A stretch of DNA of 32,715 nt, from NCBI GenBank assembly GCA_017656345.1, contig JACDNZ010000020.1, positions 1 to 32,715 of the forward strand, given 5' to 3'. Below are positions 18,665-25,600 of this stretch, one piece after another. The position numbers and the translations under genes were made by a program. The first letter of the stretch is position 1. Each line of letters starts with the position of its first letter. The notes under the pieces are model-generated. The model worked only from the letters and a program-made list of their open reading frames with translations, searched no databases and was not told where the DNA came from. Source of the DNA: Thermosipho sp. (in: thermotogales) (lineage in GTDB: Bacteria > Thermotogota > Thermotogae > Thermotogales > Fervidobacteriaceae).

Positions 18665-19318
18665 TCAGCTTGACTTTCTACTTCTAGTACGTATTTTTTC
18701 ACATATTTCTGACATATATATTCTTATCGCTAATGCAAATTCTTTATCGTTTATACCATTTTCTTTTATAAGCTCTCGTAAACTCTCTTTTACCCTTTGT
18801 ACAATTTTGTATTTTGCATTTCGTGTTTTTTCCTCGAATAAAATTTCTTCTGAATACATGACTTTATACAGATAATAACAAAGATGCTCCTCATTTAATT
18901 TTTTTAATTCCTCCACAAATGCTTCTGCAACAATTTCCCATTCAGGTTTATAATGTTCTTCAGTTTGCTTGAAATACTCAATCTGTTCAACGTCATCTTT
19001 ATTTTCTCTATTTAAAGATTCATTAATGGGATTCTTTCTCATGACATCAATAATATGATTTTTCATCAAAATATATAAATACCCTTCCAGATTATTGCCT
19101 ATTTTGTCCCGTAAAATTTCTTTTTTTAACTTTAATTTTATAAATATTTCGTTTAGTAGTTCATTCAGAGCAGAATCAATATTACCAAAAATACCAATTA
19201 AAATTTCCTTATATCCTGGATTGGTACTCACAACAGTCAATATCATATTCTTTATTTCTAACAATAAACTTTCCGTAATAACATTGTTCTCAAGATAATC
19301 ATTTAAAAGTCTTTTCAC
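18665..19318 (-). CDS. calpS: CalpS-like ECF-type sigma factor
   Basis: This predicted sigma factor is the output of the Calp relay: once CalpT is cut, it should bind RNA polymerase and switch on a set of promoters. Sigma region 2 is visible as ALNELLNEIFIKLKLKK followed by GYLYILMKNHIIDVMRK, which matches the classic LVQEVFLKL / WLYRIARNxAIDxxR pattern. An acidic linker (NKDDVEQIEYF) and a helical C-terminal part ending in a basic tail (KIRTRSRKSS) follow. Region 4 is weak. I place the start at the GTG at 19318, five bases after the stop of the upstream gene. A Met at 19372 would give a 49-base overlap. A degenerate GGGGTGG is the only ribosome site. Confidence 0.8.
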   Translation of the reverse strand: MKRLLNDYLENNVITESLLLEIKNMILTVVSTNPGYKEILIGIFGNIDSALNELLNEIFIKLKLKKEILRDKIGNNLEGYLYILMKNHIIDVMRKNPINESLNRENKDDVEQIEYFKQTEEHYKPEWEIVAEAFVEELKKLNEEHLCYYLYKVMYSEEILFEEKTRNAKYKIVQRVKESLRELIKENGINDKEFALAIRIYMSEICEKIRTRSRKSS

Positions 19319-19323
19319 CTCAG

Positions 19324-19749
19324 TTACCACCCCATTAGAAATTCTTGTATGCTTTTCTTGCAAGTTCCACAAACAACAAAATATCTTTTCAAAACATACT
19401 TTGGTAATTTAAACTTTTTTCTTACACCATATTGAAAAAGAAATGATTCCATTTTCTGAAATCTACAAAATTCATCTTCGTTTATTACACAAAATATACT
19501 AATATTAATCGGCTTTTTAGAGTAATTCTTTGTTGATAAAAATATAAATCTATAATAATTATTTTTATAAGGCTCAACAATAATAGGTCTTCTCTTTCTT
19601 ATCATAACTTTTGATTTCCAAATTGCATCTAAGTTATCCAATAACTTAGATAATTCCTTTAAATGATCTACATAACCTATTAAAGTTTTGTATTCCAATT
19701 TAGTAAATTTATCTGTTTCTTCAAACAATTCTTTTATTAATTTAACCAT
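19324..19749 (-). CDS. Unknown 141-residue protein leading the Calp cluster
   Basis: I do not recognise this protein. The first half is helical and charged. The second half is beta-rich and begins MIRKRRPIIVEPYKNNYYRF, in which RKRRPIIVEP loosely recalls the (K/R)RRPVLV strand of MazF/PemK-type proteins. It ends with a CGTCKKSIQEFL segment whose CxxC could bind metal or form a disulfide. It is the first gene after an extended -10 promoter, AAAGGTG precedes its ATG, and it lies five bases upstream of calpS, so it is very probably co-expressed with the Calp genes. The published Calp operon was described with three proteins, so this could be a fourth component, an additional regulator or an unrelated passenger. 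Confidence 0.75.
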   Translation of the reverse strand: MVKLIKELFEETDKFTKLEYKTLIGYVDHLKELSKLLDNLDAIWKSKVMIRKRRPIIVEPYKNNYYRFIFLSTKNYSKKPINISIFCVINEDEFCRFQKMESFLFQYGVRKKFKLPKYVLKRYFVVCGTCKKSIQEFLMGW

Positions 19750-19780
19750 ATTAACACACCTTTAAAATATTTCCTTATAT

Positions 19781-19798
19781 ATTATAACATAATTTTAC
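19781..19798 (-). promoter_or_regulatory. Extended -10 promoter before the Calp/Csm gene run
   Basis: On the minus strand TGTTATAAT (19789-19781) is a perfect -10 hexamer with the TG of an extended -10. It lies in the 52-base gap between cas2 and the 141-residue gene, about 32 bases before that gene's ATG. No strong -35 is present at 16-18 bases, which is tolerated at extended -10 sites. It would let the signalling and interference genes be transcribed separately from cas1-cas2. Confidence 0.6.
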
Positions 19799-19801
19799 AA
19801 T

Positions 19802-20080
19802 TCAAATAAAATTACTTGAAATTTTCCACTTTATCTTACCATCTATTTCTTTTTTGAATACCTCTTTTGAATTAAAAAAATAAATAATTACACTATCTTC
19901 CTCTGGAACAATTCTTTTATTTAATTCGCGCATCATTCTTTTTATACTTGCTTGCGTTAAGTTCCCTTCAAAAGTAGAATTTTGCTGCCAAATAGTGTAT
20001 TTTTTTAATAATTTATGTACTTTGTTTACTCTTTTTTCATTTACATCATATACCACTAAAACATACCTTATAAATATCAC
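19802..20080 (-). CDS. cas2: Cas2 spacer-acquisition protein (downstream copy)
   Basis: Cas2 dimers bridge two Cas1 dimers in the spacer-integration complex. The 92-residue protein has the ferredoxin-like opening YVLVVYDVNEKRVNKVHKLLKKYT, then QNSTFEGNLTQASIKRM and the EEDSVIIYFF strand, all typical. It starts at a GTG overlapping the cas1 stop in a GTGA, so translation is coupled. The five residues before YVLVVYD are unusual, and the real start could be later. It is one of two cas2 genes, one on each side of cas1. Confidence 0.93.
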   Translation of the reverse strand: MIFIRYVLVVYDVNEKRVNKVHKLLKKYTIWQQNSTFEGNLTQASIKRMMRELNKRIVPEEDSVIIYFFNSKEVFKKEIDGKIKWKISSNFI

Positions 20081-21063
20081 CCTTTCATTCTAAAACCTTT
20101 ATAATTTTCCTCACTTTTCAAATGTCTGATTAGCTTATAGCATTCATGTAAAATAACAGTCTTAAATGACACTTTCTGATCTTTATATAAATAAATTTTT
20201 GTTTCCAATCTTTTCTCAAGTTCTTCAATAAATTTCTTTTTTCCATCTTTTGTCAAATACACCCCGTCAGTTACTTTTTCAAAATCATCTTTTTTAATTA
20301 TATTTTTGTTAATCAGTTTCAGTATTACTTTATCAACAATTATGGGCTTAAATACTTCTGATATATCCAATTGCAATGAAAATTTCCGCTTATTCGGTTC
20401 ATGCAAAAAACTTATTCTCGGTTCCAGAGATGTTTTATATATTTCAGTTAACACTATATTGTACAAAACAACATTCCCAAAACTTATTAACGCATTAATT
20501 TCGTCTTTTGGAGGTCTTCTAATTCTTTCTACAAATACAAAATTTTTCCTACCAACTATTTTACCTATAGCTGTGTAATACATTCTTCTTATATTACCCT
20601 CAATAGCCATTAATGCTGGAATATTGTCTTGTTTATCAAATGTCAACTTTAATTTTTTGATATACTCAATTTCATTCATAACTGTTTCTTTATAATTATT
20701 AAGTAAATATAACATGTTATCAGTAGCAGCATTTAAAATTTCTCTTGCAATATATAGACGTTTTTCAGCATCGTTATAATGTTTAAATTGTTGAACTAAC
20801 ATTTCACCCGTTTTGTTATTTTCTGGAGGATAGAACGAACCTACAAAATTCCCATAATACCCATAGAAAAAGGCCGGAATTCCTTCTTTAGACAATAAAT
20901 CTAAAAACCTTTTATTTATTGTAACTTCAGAAAAAATCATTAAGGAAGATACACTCTTTAAAGGTACATACAATGATTTTGTCCCATCTTTTTTTGGCTT
21001 TAAATACAAAGCACCGTTTTTCCTCCTAATATCTCCATCTGTGAAAATATAAATTGTTTCCAA
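20077..21063 (-). CDS. cas1: Cas1 spacer integrase
   Basis: Cas1 is the metal-dependent integrase that inserts new spacers at the leader end of the array. The N-terminal beta domain (YIFTDGDIRRKNGALYLK) and helical catalytic domain are complete at 328 residues. Metal ligands are E155 in MAIEGNIRRMYY, H221 in FLHEPNKRKF, and the LQLDISEVFKP motif (D233/E236). The start is a TTG at 21063, five bases after a strong AGGAGGTG, and no Met in frame is better placed. It sits between two cas2 genes. No reverse transcriptase domain is fused to it and no cas4 is in the window. Confidence 0.95.
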   Translation of the reverse strand: METIYIFTDGDIRRKNGALYLKPKKDGTKSLYVPLKSVSSLMIFSEVTINKRFLDLLSKEGIPAFFYGYYGNFVGSFYPPENNKTGEMLVQQFKHYNDAEKRLYIAREILNAATDNMLYLLNNYKETVMNEIEYIKKLKLTFDKQDNIPALMAIEGNIRRMYYTAIGKIVGRKNFVFVERIRRPPKDEINALISFGNVVLYNIVLTEIYKTSLEPRISFLHEPNKRKFSLQLDISEVFKPIIVDKVILKLINKNIIKKDDFEKVTDGVYLTKDGKKKFIEELEKRLETKIYLYKDQKVSFKTVILHECYKLIRHLKSEENYKGFRMKG

Positions 21064-21074
21064 TATTACACCTC

Positions 21075-21338
21075 CTAAATTAATTTTGAAATAGTTACAT
21101 CAGGTTTCCCTATAATTTTTCTATACGGAACAAATTCAGGATTTAATATATACCAATATACTGAATCCTCATCTTCAACAATTAAATTTTTTATTTTTGA
21201 ACGTAATATTCTAAAGTTCTTTTCAGTAATTCTCCCTTCAAAAACTGATCTTTGAACCCATTTTAAATATTTTCTTGCTACTTTTAAAACCTTTTGAACT
21301 CTTTTTTTATTCACATCATAGATCATAATTACATACAT
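21075..21338 (-). CDS. cas2: Cas2 spacer-acquisition protein (upstream copy)
   Basis: This 87-residue Cas2 opens with YVIMIYDVNKKRVQKVLKVARKY and continues with VQRSVFEGRITEKNF and DEDSVYWYIL, matching the family closely. GAGGTGG lies four bases before the ATG. It is the first gene of the cas run, 11 bases upstream of cas1, and differs clearly in sequence from the other cas2 (for example WVQRSVFEG against WQQNSTFEG). The two copies are therefore not a recent duplication and may form homodimers or a heterodimer. Confidence 0.93.
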   Translation of the reverse strand: MYVIMIYDVNKKRVQKVLKVARKYLKWVQRSVFEGRITEKNFRILRSKIKNLIVEDEDSVYWYILNPEFVPYRKIIGKPDVTISKLI

Positions 21339-21405
21339 TTTTCCACCTCATTGTTGATTAATTATTAAAATTAAAATATTAAAATTTTAACTATTAATAA
21401 ACCTT

Positions 21406-21431
21406 AAAAAGCCCCAGCAGCAATGCTGGGG
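21406..21431 (-). terminator. Rho-independent terminator of the 126-residue gene
   Basis: A perfect 8-bp stem, CCCCAGCA with TGCTGGGG (21412-21419 / 21424-21431), closes a four-base loop and is followed on the minus strand by CTTTTTAAGG. It ends the transcript of the small envelope gene about 65 bases before the first cas2 start, so the cas genes need their own promoter or read-through. I saw no strong promoter in that AT-rich gap. Confidence 0.85.
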
Positions 21432-21450
21432 AATAATCTAACAAATAACA

Positions 21451-21831
21451 TCAATACGGAAATAGAACAAAAGCTAAAAATATCCATGAAGCCCAACCAA
21501 ACCAACCCATATTTGCCTTAATTCTTTTTACTTCAGCCCTATAAGTTTGAATGTATACATCTAATAAATAACCTTGGCCTTCAGGCAACATTTCTTTGAT
21601 TTCTAAAATTCTGTTAGCTGGAACTTCAGGATCGACTGCATAATTATAAAGAGGCGCTAATGGGCCAAAAAGAACTCCACCTAAAAATGGCATGATTTTG
21701 TTAACATCTTCATTAGCATGTTTCTTAGCTAAGCTTTGTACTTCAAGCGAAGTAGTAACACTATTTGCATGAACCGTTACTGAACCAAAAACAACTAAAA
21801 CAATTAGAATCAATAAAAAAACTCTTCTCAC
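21451..21831 (-). CDS. Small secreted/membrane protein between cas genes and array
   Basis: I do not recognise this family. The 126-residue protein starts with a clear signal peptide (RRVFLLILIVLVVFGSVTVHA, cleavage likely after HA), has a polar middle with FLGGVLFGPLAPLYNYA and PANRILEIKEMLPEGQGYLLDVYIQTYRAEVKR, and ends with a hydrophobic segment (WFGWASWIFLAFVLFPY) that should anchor it to the membrane. It begins at a GTG with GAGGAGGTGG upstream and is followed by a strong terminator. It lies between the array and the cas genes in the same direction, but it looks like an independent envelope gene of the host and not a CRISPR component. Confidence 0.8.
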   Translation of the reverse strand: MRRVFLLILIVLVVFGSVTVHANSVTTSLEVQSLAKKHANEDVNKIMPFLGGVLFGPLAPLYNYAVDPEVPANRILEIKEMLPEGQGYLLDVYIQTYRAEVKRIKANMGWFGWASWIFLAFVLFPY

Positions 21832-21978
21832 CTTACCACCTCCTCTTTTTCATCATATTTTTTCACTGTCAAATAAAGTTTCATCTACTATTTTTTTATT
21901 TTCACCCCCTTTCGAAATTAATTCCTATCTGTGGCATCTATCATCCTTGATTTTTGTTTCCATTAATATATACGAAGA

Positions 21979-22002
21979 AAAGATGTCATCTCTGACATTT
22001 TA
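21979..22002. promoter_or_regulatory. Inverted repeat upstream of the small envelope gene
   Basis: ATGTCA (21983-21988) and TGACAT (21993-21998) form a perfect inverted repeat around TCTC. The flanking A and T tracts allow a longer stem with one G-T pair. It lies about 150 bases before the GTG at 21831. It could be an operator for that gene or a weak plus-strand terminator, because a T-rich run follows. Confidence 0.4.
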
Positions 22003-22041
22003 ATTTTGTTTTTTCAATCAATAAATTTTGGAACCTAATAT

Positions 22042-22079
22042 AAAAAAATGAAAAGGTGGTAATTATAACCACCTTTTCA
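22042..22079 (-). terminator. Terminator downstream of the CRISPR array
   Basis: TGAAAAGGTGGT (22049-22060) and ACCACCTTTTCA (22068-22079) form a perfect 12-bp stem around a seven-base loop. On the minus strand it is followed by TTTTTTTATATT. It is the first strong terminator met by leftward transcription leaving the array, about 550 bases past the last repeat, so it probably ends the pre-crRNA. On the plus strand there is no T run. Confidence 0.8.
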
Positions 22080-22626
22080 CTTGAAACAAAATTATTAATT
22101 TTTATCACCAACAAATCGATTATTTATCAAACATACTTCAACATCACATTTCATTTTGTTAATTTAATCATGAAATTTTTACAATTTAGTCCTTTAATTT
22201 AATTTTGAGCATTTTCCAGGATTAAATCAAAATTTATGAACCTTTTCCATCTCACATTACACTTTGGTATATTTGCAAAATTTAATTTCAATTCCCAACT
22301 GTTTCATTAAATTTAGCTATATTTCTCTTTAGTTCATACCAAACCACTTTTATCATTTCACCACTACTCCATATTTATTGTCATAAAAAATTCTCAAAAA
22401 TCATTATTTTTACAAAAGATATCTATATTATTATCTATATTATTCTACAAATTTTTGCACATCCTGCTGATTTGATAGATAAAAAATATTTGTATGTTTA
22501 TACAGCTCTTTAACAAATCTACTACCTAAAATTTATTTATTCTACTAAACTACTCTAAATTTTATAAATAACTTAAAAAGAAAAAATAAATTTTCCAAAC
22601 TATTTCTTCAAAATCGCATTGGCAAA
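22080..22626. other. Noncoding region beyond the leader-distal array end
   Basis: No open frame, promoter or gene remnant is recognisable in these AT-rich bases. Leftward transcription from the array would cross it to reach the terminator at 22042-22079. No further repeat copies are visible beyond the degenerate one at 22627. Confidence 0.5.
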
Positions 22627-25600
22627 ATTTACATCCTCATAGGTAATTTCTAAACAGGAGAGTGGAGGTAGACAGATCCCCAATCCTTCTGAAGCCTAGG
22701 GATTGATTTCCATTCCTTATAGGTAACTTCTAAACAAAATCTTTGCGTTTTCAAGGGACACACTGTCACATAAGCCAATTTCCATTCCTTATAGGTAACT
22801 TCTAAACTTTAATTAGTTTTGCTGGTAAAGTTGTTTCAAATTACATTTCCATACCTTATAGGTAATTTCTAAACGAAAATTTAAAGTAGTAAAGATTTTT
22901 CAAAGATGGTTAATCGAATTTCCATTCCTTATAGGTAATTTCTAAACCTGGACCGCGTGGAGAAAAGAATACAAAACCATACGAGAGGATTTCCATTCCT
23001 TATAGGTAATTTCTAAACAAAATTATTACAAAAGGAGGGGATTTTATGGTGAAGTTTAAAATTTCCATTCCTTATAGGTAATTTCTAAACTTTAAGAGAA
23101 ATCGATAATCTTGCACCTGTTAGAACTGCATTTCCATTCCTTATAGGTAATTTCTAAACGATGACTAGATCCGGCGGGTTTATCCCGCTGGGTTTTTAAT
23201 TTCCATTCCTTATAGGTAATTTCTAAACTTAGAAATTATGAATAAAACAATATAAACTCTGCAAGGGGGTAAATTTCCATTCCTTATAGGTAATTTCTAA
23301 ACCTTTGTAGTTGTTTGTGGTGAACTTTTTTCATATAAAATGTTTATTTCCATTCCTTATAGGTAATTTCTAAACTTGTTAATTCATATCATAATGAAGA
23401 ATTTAAACAATTAAAAGAAATCATTTCCATTCCTTATAGGTAATTTCTAAACCAGAAAGAATCTCTACAGGTTCTTTAGCCGCGTTGGGTACAGATTTCC
23501 ATTCCTTATAGGTAATTTCTAAACATTTCCAATAAACAAAAACAACATGCAACAATTTATTATTATGAATTTCCATTCCTTATAGGTAATTTCTAAACTT
23601 TCTTTGATGAAGAAGGTTATTTGGGTATTATATTATTTCCATTCCTTATAGGTAATTTCTAAACTGGTGTCATAGTCAAGGATTTTCCTGAATTTTTTGA
23701 ATTACATATTTCCATTCCTTATAGGTAATTTCTAAACGTGAGAGATTTTCCACCATTTCGTATTTGGAAAGTTGAAATTTCCATTCCTTATAGGTAATTT
23801 CTAAACTATATTCAACAATTTCATTTGAATTTGCTGCAAAAGTTTTATTTCCATTCCTTATAGGTAATTTCTAAACGAGACATTTAAAAGAATGGCTTCA
23901 AGAGACTAATCAAGAATTTCCATTCCTTATAGGTAATTTCTAAACCAAATGAAGTGAAAAAAAATAAAATAAGCGGGGTTAAAATTTCCATTCCTTATAG
24001 GTAATTTCTAAACTAAACAAAAGAGAAGTTTTAAATCAAATGATTGAGGAGTTAAATTTCCATTCCTTATAGGTAATTTCTAAACACTCTCTACTAAACT
24101 CACATAAACGCGCATGAATACTTAAACATTTCCATTCCTTATAGGTAATTTCTAAACGGAGTGAAAAAATGCGGTTTTATATTAGAAACATTAAAAACGA
24201 ATTTCCATTCCTTATAGGTAATTTCTAAACTAGTTTGGTTAAAATTAACAAATCAAAATTGTATACTCAAGACAATTTCCATTCCTTATAGGTAATTTCT
24301 AAACGAGATACCTTACTATATAGAGATATTCTACAAAAATTTAAAATTTCCATTCCTTATAGGTAATTTCTAAACTTAAAATTTATGGTCAAAATGATTA
24401 TATAGTCACAACTAAAATTTCCATTCCTTATAGGTAATTTCTAAACAACATTGAAAATGGAGCAGCTGCTTGAAGTTAAAAAACATTTTAAATTTCCATT
24501 CCTTATAGGTAATTTCTAAACGTTAATAAAAAAAGATTTATGGTTTGACGAAAGTGAAAGCGATTTCCATTCCTTATAGGTAATTTCTAAACGTTATCAA
24601 TAACAAAAAGTATTATTATGCAGATGAGGTCGATATTTCCATTCCTTATAGGTAATTTCTAAACCTATTATCGGTGCTCAATAAGCTAGACATCATACAT
24701 TTCCATTCCTTATAGGTAATTTCTAAACACTGCATATTTTGGACCAATTGCGGATATTGTAGAAACTAAAGATTTCCATTCCTTATAGGTAATTTCTAAA
24801 CATAACAGAGTCTGATATTACAGCACAAGGTGTATCTGGTGACTTATTTCCATTCCTTATAGGTAATTTCTAAACAGTTTATTGGATTTAGATCTAGATT
24901 CTGACGATCTTGAAAATTTCCATTCCTTATAGGTAATTTCTAAACAGATTTTAGATGGTTGGAGTGAGCAAGATGAAGAACGTCAAAATTTCCATTCCTT
25001 ATAGGTAATTTCTAAACTTAGACGAAATCTTTGCATAGATTTCAAGGGAGCCTTCCATTTCCATTCCTTATAGGTAATTTCTAAACTTTAATCTTAGTGC
25101 AGAAGAAGCCGCAAGTTTCATTATTTCCATTCCTTATAGGTAATTTCTAAACTTTAGAGTAAGATATTATGTAGGATTATCAGACAAAACAGGGAATTTC
25201 CATTCCTTATAGGTAATTTCTAAACTTATAAACGCACAAGGTAGGTGGGATGGTATTACAGAAAATATTTCCATTCCTTATAGGTAATTTCTAAACAGAT
25301 ATTAGATATTATTCGGGCAGAATTACCTAAACCATTTCCATTCCTTATAGGTAATTTCTAAACAAAACGAACTGGATGAAGCGCAATATATGACATATGC
25401 GCAATATATTTCCATTCCTTATAGGTAATTTCTAAACGATATTTTTTTGATGAAGAAGGATATTTGGGGGTTACTTTAAATTTCCATTCCTTATAGGTAA
25501 TTTCTAAACCTTTTTATCACATTATATAGGAGGTGGTATTAATGAGAATTTCCATTCCTTATAGGTAATTTCTAAACCAAAAGTGTCGCAAAACCGCATG

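Noticed and set aside
18665-19372. Longer calpS frame from the ATG at 19372
   Set aside because: It would overlap the upstream gene by 49 bases; the GTG at 19318 just after that gene's stop fits operon spacing better.
20077-21063. Possible reverse transcriptase fused to Cas1, to explain sense-biased spacers
   Set aside because: Cas1 is 328 residues with a normal N-terminus; no RT motif (such as YADD) is present in or near it.
8170-21338. Type I or type II interference genes
   Set aside because: No Cas3, Cas8, Cas5, Cas7-type I, Cas9 or Cas12 signatures were found; the gene set is purely type III-A plus ancillary proteins.
21765-21950. Plus-strand 61-codon frame opposite the 126-residue gene start
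   Set aside because: It overlaps the signal peptide and ribosome site of the minus-strand gene and has no supporting signals.
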